A program made the translations under genes and the position numbers. Below are positions 7,153-14,239 of a stretch of DNA of 16,220 bases, piece by piece (position 1 is the first letter of the stretch; each line of letters begins with the position of its first letter). Source of the stretch: Firmicutes bacterium CAG:238 (GTDB lineage: Bacteria > Bacillota > Clostridia > Peptostreptococcales > Anaerovoracaceae); assembly GCA_000435615.1 (NCBI GenBank), contig FR881917.1:1-16220 (forward strand), in the 5' to 3' direction. The notes under the pieces are model-generated. The model ran no database searches. It was not told where the DNA came from and saw nothing but the letters and a program-made list of their open reading frames with translations.

Positions 7153-7179
7153 GTTTAGAAATACTAAACTTAAAGTTTA
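7153..7179. promoter_or_regulatory. Operator-like array of three GTTTA/TAAAC half-sites
   Basis: GTTTA (7153-7157), TAAAC (7165-7169) and GTTTA (7175-7179) alternate in orientation. They form two overlapping palindromes: GTTTAG-N5-CTAAAC (7153-7169) and the perfect TAAACTTAAAGTTTA (7165-7179). A further GTTTA lies at 7094-7098 between the two -10 boxes. The array sits about 10-36 nt after the predicted operon start and just before the regulator gene. This suits autorepression by the XRE-cupin protein, but binding is inferred. Confidence 0.6.
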
Positions 7180-7201
7180 TTATAACGAAACGGAGAAAAA
7201 T

Positions 7202-7738
7202 ATGGATATCGGACCGAAAATTAAACAATTGCGAATGCTGAACGGTTTGACGCAGGAGGAACTTGCAGACAGAAGCGAGCTTTCGAAAGGCTTTATTTCC
7301 CAGCTCGAAAACGATGTCACCTCGCCTTCGATTGCGACGCTGGAGGATATTCTGCAGTGTCTGGGAACGACGCTGAGTGAGTTTTTTTCGGAAGAAAATT
7401 CTCATGTGCAGAAGGTTTTCGGACCGGAGGATTATTTTGAAAAGAAGGACGACGAACTCGGAAGCATGACCGAGTGGATTATTCCGAATGCACAGAAAAA
7501 CATGATGGAACCGATCAGGCTTACACTGGCGGCCGGAGGGAGCACGTATCCCGACAATCCGCACGAAGGGGAGGAATTCGGATATGTCCTGAAAGGAGAA
7601 ATTGTTATTACGATTGGCAAAGAACGCTTGAAAGCCAAGGCGGGGGAGTCGTTTTATTACACTCCCGACAAAAAGCACTACATTACTTCGAAGAAAGGAG
7701 CAGAAATTCTGTGGGTGAGCGTGCCGCCGAGTTTCTAA
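7202..7738 (+). CDS. XRE-family HTH regulator with C-terminal cupin (178 aa)
   Basis: Likely transcriptional regulator of the polyamine uptake operon that follows. The N-terminus (about 4-60) is an XRE helix-turn-helix, with LTQEELADRSELSKGFISQLE (16-36) as the core. The C-terminus (about 105-175) is a cupin_2 barrel with HEGEEFGYVLKGEI (121-134) and AGESFYYTPDKKHY (147-160); this fold in PuuR-like regulators is thought to sense small molecules. The start is the ATG at 7202, with GGAG (7192-7195) 6 nt upstream; the frame is open far upstream, but only through the promoter and the opposing gene. It stops 7 bp before potA, so the two are co-transcribed. A half-site array directly upstream suggests autoregulation. 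The effector could be a polyamine, which would fit the neighbours but is not shown by sequence. Confidence 0.9.
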   Translation: MDIGPKIKQLRMLNGLTQEELADRSELSKGFISQLENDVTSPSIATLEDILQCLGTTLSEFFSEENSHVQKVFGPEDYFEKKDDELGSMTEWIIPNAQKNMMEPIRLTLAAGGSTYPDNPHEGEEFGYVLKGEIVITIGKERLKAKAGESFYYTPDKKHYITSKKGAEILWVSVPPSF

Positions 7739-7745
7739 AGGAAAA

Positions 7746-8819
7746 ATGGCTTTGATTGAACTGATTGACATTTCAAAATCTTATGACGGAGAGCTGGTGC
7801 TTGACGAATTTAATTTAAAGATTAAGGAAAACGAGTTTATTACGCTGCTTGGACCGTCGGGCTGCGGCAAGACAACGACGCTGCGGATTTTGGGAGGCTT
7901 TACGACCCCGGATACGGGCAAAGTTCTCTTTCAGGGAGAGGATATTACGAATCTGGCGGCGAATAAGAGACAGATTAATACGGTATTTCAGAAGTATGCG
8001 CTTTTTCCCCATATGAATATAGCCGAAAACATCGCTTTCGGACTGAAGATAAGCGGAAAAAGCCAGGAATACATAAACGATAAGATTAAATATGCACTCA
8101 AGCTTGTAAACCTCAGCGGTTATGAGAAGCGCTCAGTGGATTCACTTTCCGGCGGACAGCAGCAGAGAATCGCCATCGCAAGAGCGATTGTAAACGAGCC
8201 GAGAGTTTTGCTGCTTGACGAGCCGCTTGGAGCACTTGACCTGAAGCTCAGACAGGAGATGCAGTACGAACTGATCCGCTTGAAGAACGAACTGGGCATT
8301 ACATTCCTTTATGTCACCCATGATCAGGAAGAAGCGCTCACGATGTCGGACAAAGTCGTTGTCATGAACCAGGGGTACATTCAGCAGATGGGAACACCGG
8401 AGGAAATTTATAACGAGCCGGAAAATGCTTTTGTTGCGGACTTTATCGGCGACAGCAATATTATCGACGGCGTGATGATGGAAGACCGCGTGGTAAAAAT
8501 CTGTGACCACATCTTCCCATGCATTGACGAAGGATTCGGAAGAAAGAAACCGGTTGACGTTGTAATCAGGCCGGAAGATATTATGATCGGAAAGCCGGGC
8601 TGCGGGATCATGGACGGCATTGTGACATCGAATGTCTTTATCGGTGTTCATTACGAAATGTGCATCGAGGCCGGCGGGTTTGAATGGCTTGCACAAAACA
8701 CAACGAGCTACCCGGTGGGAGAAAAGGTTTCCATCAGCGTGACTCCTGAAAACATACAGATTATGAATAAACCACAGTCAGAGGACGAAGAAGCGATTAC
8801 ATTGGAGGATTTTGAATGA
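7746..8819 (+). CDS. potA: Spermidine/putrescine ABC transporter ATPase PotA (357 aa)
   Basis: ATP-hydrolysing subunit that powers polyamine uptake at the inner face of the membrane. All ABC motifs are intact: Walker A GPSGCGKTT (36-44), Q-loop Q82 (VFQKYALFPH), signature LSGGQQQR (134-141), Walker B VLLLDEP (154-160) with catalytic E159, and H-loop H192 (YVTHDQEEA). The C-terminal part (about 235-345) is the TOBE-type regulatory domain typical of PotA/MalK-like ATPases. The start at 7746 has AGGA only 3 nt upstream, which is tight, but no better in-frame start exists and the N-terminus fits the family. It sits 7 bp after the regulator and overlaps potB by 4 bp (ATGA), so the subunits are translationally coupled. 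Confidence 0.95.
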   Translation: MALIELIDISKSYDGELVLDEFNLKIKENEFITLLGPSGCGKTTTLRILGGFTTPDTGKVLFQGEDITNLAANKRQINTVFQKYALFPHMNIAENIAFGLKISGKSQEYINDKIKYALKLVNLSGYEKRSVDSLSGGQQQRIAIARAIVNEPRVLLLDEPLGALDLKLRQEMQYELIRLKNELGITFLYVTHDQEEALTMSDKVVVMNQGYIQQMGTPEEIYNEPENAFVADFIGDSNIIDGVMMEDRVVKICDHIFPCIDEGFGRKKPVDVVIRPEDIMIGKPGCGIMDGIVTSNVFIGVHYEMCIEAGGFEWLAQNTTSYPVGEKVSISVTPENIQIMNKPQSEDEEAITLEDFE

Positions 8820-9628
8820 CAAAGAGATTTTTTTCCGCGCCGTTCATGGCCTTTATGTTATGTGGGACTTTGATTCCCGCATGCGTAATCGCCTATTACG
8901 GCATGACGGACAGAAGCGGAGCTTTCACACTGGCGAACCTTGTTGCAATCGCAAGCGGGGAACATGCCAAGGCTCTTGGACTTTCCCTGCTTCTGGCCTT
9001 TGCGAGCACGGTTATCTGCCTGCTTCTTGCTTTTCCGCTGGGACTTGCGTTAAAAGACAGCAGGCTCGGCAAGAAAGGGTTTATGGTATTTGTGTTCATC
9101 CTGCCTATGTGGATGAATTTCCTGCTCCGGACGATGGCATGGCAGGTGCTGCTTGAGAAGAACGGCATTATAAACGGGATGCTGGCAGGAATCGGCCTTC
9201 CGGCACTCAACATAATCAATACGCCCGCAGCGGTAATACTCGGCATGGTCTATGACTATCTGCCGTTTATGATACTGCCGATTTACAATGCACTCATCAA
9301 AATAGACAATAATCTGATTGAGGCGGCATACGACCTCGGCGCAAGCAAATCACTTGTTTTCCGCAAGGTCATCGTACCGCTTTCGGTGCCGGGAATCGTC
9401 AGCGGTGTGACGATGGTTTTCGTGCCGTCGCTTACGACCTTTGCAATCTCGAATATGCTCGGAGGCGGCAAGGTAAACCTTATCGGAAATATCATTGAGC
9501 AGGAGTTTACCGCAAGTTCCAACTGGAATCTAGGCTCGGGACTTTCCCTTGTTATGATGATTTTTATCGTAATCAGCATGGCATTTATCGAAAAATTTGA
9601 CAGAAACGGGGAGGGCAATATGATATGA
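8816..9628 (+). CDS. potB: Polyamine ABC transporter permease PotB (270 aa)
   Basis: Membrane subunit of the polyamine importer, binding-protein-dependent (BPD) permease family. Six hydrophobic spans are expected (first near 8-28, then 56-78, 88-108, 137-157, 193-212 and 243-259). The EAA loop that docks on PotA is EAAYDLGASKSLVFRKVIVP (169-188). The start overlaps the potA stop as ATGA, with TGGAGG (8803-8808) 7 nt upstream. Length and motifs are standard. It should form the heterodimeric channel with the PotC half of the next gene. Confidence 0.94.
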   Translation: MTKRFFSAPFMAFMLCGTLIPACVIAYYGMTDRSGAFTLANLVAIASGEHAKALGLSLLLAFASTVICLLLAFPLGLALKDSRLGKKGFMVFVFILPMWMNFLLRTMAWQVLLEKNGIINGMLAGIGLPALNIINTPAAVILGMVYDYLPFMILPIYNALIKIDNNLIEAAYDLGASKSLVFRKVIVPLSVPGIVSGVTMVFVPSLTTFAISNMLGGGKVNLIGNIIEQEFTASSNWNLGSGLSLVMMIFIVISMAFIEKFDRNGEGNMI

Positions 9629-11475
9629 AAAAATTCCTCAAAATGTTTTACCTTGTCCTCATCGTTGTGTTTCTGTACCTTCCGATTGGCACACTGATGG
9701 TTTTGTCGTTCAACTCCGGAAAGAGCATGAACGCATGGCAGGGATTTTCCACCAAGTGGTACAGCGAAATGCTTCGGAATCAGGAAATCATGGAGGCACT
9801 CGGCAATACACTTACGATAGCGCTTTGGGCATCGGTAATCGCCACTCTGGCCGGAGTACTGGCTTGCATCGGACTGAATGCCATGAGCGAGCGGAAACGT
9901 TCATTTTACATGGGAATGAACAACATCCCGCTTCTGAATGCGGATATCGTTACCGGAATCTCGATTATGATGAGTTTCCTGATGTTCGGAATCAGCCTGA
10001 GCTACGGTACGGTGCTTTTTGCACACATCACTTTCTGTATCCCATATGTGATCTTGTCGGTAATGCCGAAGTTCAAACAGCTCGAGAATCATACCTACGA
10101 GGCGGCTCTGGATCTTGGTGCAACGCCGATATATGCGTTTTTTAAGGTGGTGCTTCCGGATATTATGCCGGGAATCGTTTCAGGCTTCCTGCTTTCCTTT
10201 ACAATGTCGGTTGACGATTTTGTAATCACGCATTTTACGAGGGGCGCGGGGATAAACACGCTGTCCACCCTCATTTACAGCCAGGTAAAAATCGGTGTAA
10301 GGCCGACGCTCTATGCGCTTTCGACCGTTATTTTCATTACGGTTCTGCTGGTTCTTGTTATCGTGAACTTCCTGTCGGGAAGCAGACGCGGGAAAGGTGA
10401 TTACTATTCTCATAAGGGCGGAATCACCACAAAAAAAGCGATTGTGCTTGCACTTGTTTTCCTTGTGTGCGTTCTCGGACTCAACCGATATGCAGGTTCC
10501 CTTGTGGGCGCGCAGGATCAAGGACAGGTTTACGTATACTGTTTCGGTGATTATATTGATCCGGAACTTGTTGACAAATTCGAAGAGGAAACCGGATATG
10601 AGGTAATCATAGACTATTTCGACACAAACGAGGAAATGTATCCGGTCATCAAAAACTCAACGGCGGAATATGATGTTGTCTGCGCGTCGGACTACATGAT
10701 CGATAAGATGCGTAAGGAAGGCCTTCTTGCGGAAATCAATTTCGAGAATGTACCGAATATTGAGAATCTGACCGATAATGTCAAATCGTTTATCAATGAT
10801 TTCGACCCGGGTATGAAGTACAGCGTGCCGCACACATGGGGAACCTACGGCATTATCTATAATGTGGATGCGGTTCACGGTGAGATAAACAGCTGGAAGC
10901 AGCTTTGGTCCGACGAGTATGCGGGTGAGGTTATCATGCCGAACTCCATCAGAGAGGCATTCATGGTTTCCGGAAAAATTCTCGGATATTCCATGAACAC
11001 GACGGATGAAAACGAGCTGAAAGAGATCACGGATCTTCTCATAGAGCAGAAACCGAAAGTTTACAGCTACGCAAACGACAATGCGAGAGACCTTATGATC
11101 GGCGACTCCGCAACGCTTGCGGTCATTACTTCCGGGGATGTCATCTATGCGATGGATGAAAACGACAGACTCGATTATGTGGTTCCTGACGAGGGTTCCG
11201 AAGTTTGGACGGACTGTTGGGCAATTCCGCGTGCGGTAAATCATAAAAAGGCTGCGGAAGACTGGATTAACTTTATGCTGCGAGGCGATATTGCAAGAAT
11301 CAATTTTGAGTATCTTACATACGGGATACCAAACAAGGAAATTCTCGACCTCACGGACAATCCGATTCTCAATCCGTCGGATGAGATCCTGGCACGATGT
11401 GAGACGCTTGCAAACCTCGGGCACGAAGCCGATGACCTGTATAGCAAATATTGGAAGGCGTTTAAGGCGAAATAA
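9625..11475 (+). CDS. potCD: Fused polyamine permease and substrate-binding protein PotC-PotD (616 aa)
   Basis: One reading frame encodes two proteins that are usually separate. Residues about 1-255 are the PotC permease, with six membrane spans and EAA loop EAALDLGATPIYAFFKVVLP (159-178). An extra span at about 270-290 then crosses the membrane and leads into an extracellular PotD-type binding domain (about 300-616). The fusion replaces the usual lipoprotein signal, and there is no lipobox cysteine. PotD landmarks include YCFGDYIDPEL (305-315), ASDYMIDKMRKEG (354-366), REAF (443-446) and WTDCWAIP (528-535). Compared with E. coli PotD, W255, D257 and E171 have counterparts (W528, D530, E444), while W34 and D168 align with F307 and S441, so specificity may differ. 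It overlaps potB by ATGA, with GAGGG 9-10 nt upstream. No frameshift is seen at the junction. Confidence 0.93.
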   Translation: MKKFLKMFYLVLIVVFLYLPIGTLMVLSFNSGKSMNAWQGFSTKWYSEMLRNQEIMEALGNTLTIALWASVIATLAGVLACIGLNAMSERKRSFYMGMNNIPLLNADIVTGISIMMSFLMFGISLSYGTVLFAHITFCIPYVILSVMPKFKQLENHTYEAALDLGATPIYAFFKVVLPDIMPGIVSGFLLSFTMSVDDFVITHFTRGAGINTLSTLIYSQVKIGVRPTLYALSTVIFITVLLVLVIVNFLSGSRRGKGDYYSHKGGITTKKAIVLALVFLVCVLGLNRYAGSLVGAQDQGQVYVYCFGDYIDPELVDKFEEETGYEVIIDYFDTNEEMYPVIKNSTAEYDVVCASDYMIDKMRKEGLLAEINFENVPNIENLTDNVKSFINDFDPGMKYSVPHTWGTYGIIYNVDAVHGEINSWKQLWSDEYAGEVIMPNSIREAFMVSGKILGYSMNTTDENELKEITDLLIEQKPKVYSYANDNARDLMIGDSATLAVITSGDVIYAMDENDRLDYVVPDEGSEVWTDCWAIPRAVNHKKAAEDWINFMLRGDIARINFEYLTYGIPNKEILDLTDNPILNPSDEILARCETLANLGHEADDLYSKYWKAFKAK

Positions 11476-11517
11476 ATATAAAATATCCCGAAAAAAGTAG
11501 AAATAACGGGTCAAAAA

Positions 11518-11526
11518 TGATAAAAT
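11518..11526 (+). promoter_or_regulatory. Weak candidate promoter for the acyltransferase-ligase-lysozyme cluster
   Basis: TGATAAAAT is an extended -10 type element, but no good -35 lies upstream (TAGAAA at 11498-11503). It overlaps the left base of the hairpin at 11524-11573, so a transcript starting near 11533 would lack the full terminator stem. It is listed because the cluster otherwise has no visible promoter. Confidence 0.3.
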
Positions 11527-11580
11527 AAAAGGGTGCTTTCTGAGCAGCATAACTCGGAATAAGCCCTTTTATTGCTTTTT
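11524..11580 (+). terminator. Terminator-like hairpin after potCD
   Basis: AATAAAAGGG (11524-11533) pairs perfectly with CCCTTTTATT (11564-11573), with a second short stem CTGAG (11540-11544) / CTCGG (11553-11557) inside the 30-nt loop. A T5 run follows at 11576-11580. The A-rich left side means it could also act on the opposite strand. It lies 48 nt after the potCD stop and 20 nt before the next ribosome binding site, so it probably ends the pot operon; partial read-through is possible. Confidence 0.65.
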
Positions 11581-11613
11581 GCAAGAAAACGCGAGGGGCA
11601 AAGGAGATTGTTT

Positions 11614-12498
11614 ATGGAAAAAAAGAAGAAAAGAGGAGACCGGAGGGACGGCACATGGATTCGCGATGTGGACGCAATGCATGTGATTATGCCGTACTTG
11701 TATCCAAACAGAGCCGACAACGAAGCTTTTATACAAGAAAACATAGAACTTGAAAAAATCGAAAAGTATATTGCAGCCAAGAATGCAGCATTGCCTGAAG
11801 AGGAAGAAGAATACAAACTTTTTCATGTTTTGCTTGCGGCATTGGTTAAAACCATTACTCTCAGACCGAAAATGAACCGCTTTATTAAAGGCGGCAGAAT
11901 GTATCAGCGAGATTTTCTTGCCCTTGCGTTTGTCGTTAAGAAAAAATTCAGCGATAACGGGGCGGAGGCACTTGCCTTCATGAAGTTTGACGAAAATACC
12001 ACGATTGATGATGTGCACAGGAAGATTTCGGCGGAGATCAACGAATGCAGAAGCGATAAGGCAGACAATTCGACGGATAAGATGGACATGCTCAAGAAAC
12101 TTCCGCGCTTTGTGCTTCGGCTTGTAATGTGGATTCTTCACAAGCTGGATGAGTGTGGTAAGGTTCCGTATTCTCTGATAAAAACGGATCCGAACCATGC
12201 CACATGTTTTATAACAAACCTAGGTTCCATCGGGCTTAAATCAGGATATCATCACCTGAGCAACTGGGGGACGAATTCCCTTTTCATCGTTTTGGGACAA
12301 AAGAAAAAGAGTCCGGTTTACGATGAGGACGGAACCATGTCGATGAAAGACATCCTGCCGATTGGCATCACCCTCGATGAGAGAATTGCTGACGGATACT
12401 ATTATTCCAAAACGGTTAAGCTGCTGAAATACCTGCTCGCAAACCCGGAGCTACTCGAAACGGCAGCAAAGGAGGAAGTTGATTATGAAAGAAGTTAA
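11614..12498 (+). CDS. Stand-alone E2/CAT-fold acyltransferase-like protein (294 aa)
   Basis: Resembles the catalytic domain of 2-oxoacid dehydrogenase E2 subunits and chloramphenicol acetyltransferase, but has no lipoyl or subunit-binding domain and no neighbouring E1/E3 genes. The best landmark is FITNLGSIGLKSGYHHL (199-215), where E2 proteins have a SNLG-type strand, followed by LFIVLGQ (223-229). The C-terminal motif reads DERIADG (255-261), where active E2/CAT enzymes have HxxxDG. The catalytic His position is E256, so normal transacylation is doubtful. The N-terminus is very basic, and LPRFVLRLVMWILHKLDECG (163-182) could be a membrane-surface helix. Start ATG 11614 has AAAGGAG 7 nt upstream. 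It overlaps the acyl-CoA synthetase gene by 14 nt, so the two are coupled and may handle the same acyl group. The fold call is fairly secure, the function unknown. Confidence 0.72.
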   Translation: MEKKKKRGDRRDGTWIRDVDAMHVIMPYLYPNRADNEAFIQENIELEKIEKYIAAKNAALPEEEEEYKLFHVLLAALVKTITLRPKMNRFIKGGRMYQRDFLALAFVVKKKFSDNGAEALAFMKFDENTTIDDVHRKISAEINECRSDKADNSTDKMDMLKKLPRFVLRLVMWILHKLDECGKVPYSLIKTDPNHATCFITNLGSIGLKSGYHHLSNWGTNSLFIVLGQKKKSPVYDEDGTMSMKDILPIGITLDERIADGYYYSKTVKLLKYLLANPELLETAAKEEVDYERS

Positions 12499-14239
12499 AC
12501 TGAAGAGACCGTGTGAAATTCATGAAGTCAAGACACCTTGGATTGATCATCTTGAAGGTCTTCCGGCACATTTGAATTATTTCCAAGGGTCGATGTACGA
12601 CAAGCTTGCGGAGATTGCAACAAATTACCCGGATTACATTGCCTACGACTTTATGGGCGGTAAAGTGAAATACAGAGATTTTATCAACAAAGTAGACGAA
12701 TGTGCAAGGGCACTTGCAGCAATCGGAGTGAAAGAAGGCGAAAGCGTTACCATATGTATGCCGAACGCACCGCAGGCTGTTATCATGTTTTATGCCGTAA
12801 ATAAGATAGGAGCGATTGCGAACATGGTACACCCGCTTTCGGGCGAGAAGGAAATCGAATTCTGCCTCAAGCAGGCATCCAGCGTTGTCTGCCTGACACT
12901 CGACCAGTTCTACGGCAAGTTTGAGAACATCCGCGGCAATGTGCCGCTCAGAAGCTTGATTCTCACAAGCATAAAGGATGTGCTGAGCCCTGTGAAGAGA
13001 AAAGGATACTATCTTGCGGAGGGCCGTAAAATAAAGAAAGTTCCGGAAAATGCCGAAATCGTATGGTGGGAAAAATTCTTACGCGACGGAAACAATTATC
13101 ACGGACCTTTCCATGCGGTGAGAAACGCGCAGGATCCGGCGGCGATACTCTACAGCGGCGGAACCACGGGAACCATGAAGGGGATTCTGCTTTCGAACCT
13201 CAACTTCAATGCGCTCGGACAGCAGATTATCGCAACGAATCCAATGTTTAAACCGGGTGATAAAATGCTTGCGGTTATGCCGATTTTCCATGGTTTCGGA
13301 CTTGGCGTATGCATTCACTCCATGCTTTCCAGCGGTGGCAGATGCTTACTGATACCGCGTTTCAATCCGGAAAGCTATGCGAAGCTTCTCAAGAAGCATA
13401 ACCCGAATTTCATTGCCGGAGTGCCAACCCTTTACGAAGCACTGCTTCGGCTTAAAACTCTGAATCATGTTGACTTATCCTGCTTGAAAGGCGTTTTCAG
13501 CGGTGGAGATTCCCTCTCGATTGAACTGAAAAAGCGTTTTGATGCTTTCCTTGAGCAGCACAACGCCAGCATCCATGTGAGAGAAGGCTACGGCACAACA
13601 GAGTGCGTAACGGCAAGCTGCCTGACGCCAATCCATACGGCGAAAGAAGGAAGCATAGGACTGCCGTTCCCGGACACTTATTACAAGATTGTGAAACCGG
13701 GCACGGAAGAGGAAGTTCCTTACGGTGAAGAAGGCGAGATTTGTCTTTCCGGTCCGACCGTAATGATGGAATACATTAATAACCCGAAGGAAACGGCGGA
13801 CACGCTCAGAAAGCATGCGGACAGCCTCACATGGGTTCATACCGGCGATTTGGGCATCATGGACGACGAAGGCTTCATATATTTCAAACAAAGAATTAAG
13901 AGAATGATAATCACCAGCGGATACAATGTTTACCCGTCACAGATTGAGAATGCTTTGGATGCACATGAGCTCGTACATATGAGCTGCGTAATCGGTGTTC
14001 CGGATCCGCTTAAAATGCAGAAGGTCGTGGCATACGTTGTTCTTAAGCCGGGTGTAAAAGTTTCGGAAGATGAGGCACGGGAAATTCTGCTTGAATATTG
14101 TGAAAAGCATATGGCGAAGTATGCTTTGCCAAGAGAAATTCGTTTCCGCGATGCACTGCCTAAGACTTTGGTGGGAAAGGTAGCATATCGCGTTTTGGAA
14201 GAAGAAGAAAAAGCAAAGGGGGAAAATACAGAAAAATGA
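12485..14239 (+). CDS. Class I acyl-CoA synthetase (AMP-forming, 584 aa)
   Basis: Adenylate-forming ligase expected to activate a carboxylic acid, probably a fatty acid, with ATP and then CoA. Motifs: P-loop YSGGTTGTMKG (223-233), A5 motif GYGTTE (368-373), HTGDLG (452-457) holding the ribose-binding Asp, the hinge region around FKQRIKRMIITSGYNVYPSQIE (467-488), and C-terminal LPKTLVGK (558-565) with catalytic K565 in TxxGK. Length fits medium- or long-chain FadD-like ligases; the substrate cannot be fixed. The start is the ATG at 12485, with GGAGG (12471-12475) 9 nt upstream; the TTG two codons earlier is too close to that site. It overlaps the acyltransferase-like gene by 14 nt and the GH25 gene by 4 nt (ATGA), so it is the middle gene of a translationally coupled cluster. 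Confidence 0.92.
   Translation: MKEVKLKRPCEIHEVKTPWIDHLEGLPAHLNYFQGSMYDKLAEIATNYPDYIAYDFMGGKVKYRDFINKVDECARALAAIGVKEGESVTICMPNAPQAVIMFYAVNKIGAIANMVHPLSGEKEIEFCLKQASSVVCLTLDQFYGKFENIRGNVPLRSLILTSIKDVLSPVKRKGYYLAEGRKIKKVPENAEIVWWEKFLRDGNNYHGPFHAVRNAQDPAAILYSGGTTGTMKGILLSNLNFNALGQQIIATNPMFKPGDKMLAVMPIFHGFGLGVCIHSMLSSGGRCLLIPRFNPESYAKLLKKHNPNFIAGVPTLYEALLRLKTLNHVDLSCLKGVFSGGDSLSIELKKRFDAFLEQHNASIHVREGYGTTECVTASCLTPIHTAKEGSIGLPFPDTYYKIVKPGTEEEVPYGEEGEICLSGPTVMMEYINNPKETADTLRKHADSLTWVHTGDLGIMDDEGFIYFKQRIKRMIITSGYNVYPSQIENALDAHELVHMSCVIGVPDPLKMQKVVAYVVLKPGVKVSEDEAREILLEYCEKHMAKYALPREIRFRDALPKTLVGKVAYRVLEEEEKAKGENTEK

Noticed and set aside
6839..7201. Long N-terminal extension of the XRE-cupin frame
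   Set aside because: It would run through both promoters and the AEC gene; the ATG at 7202 has a proper GGAG site and gives the normal XRE N-terminus.
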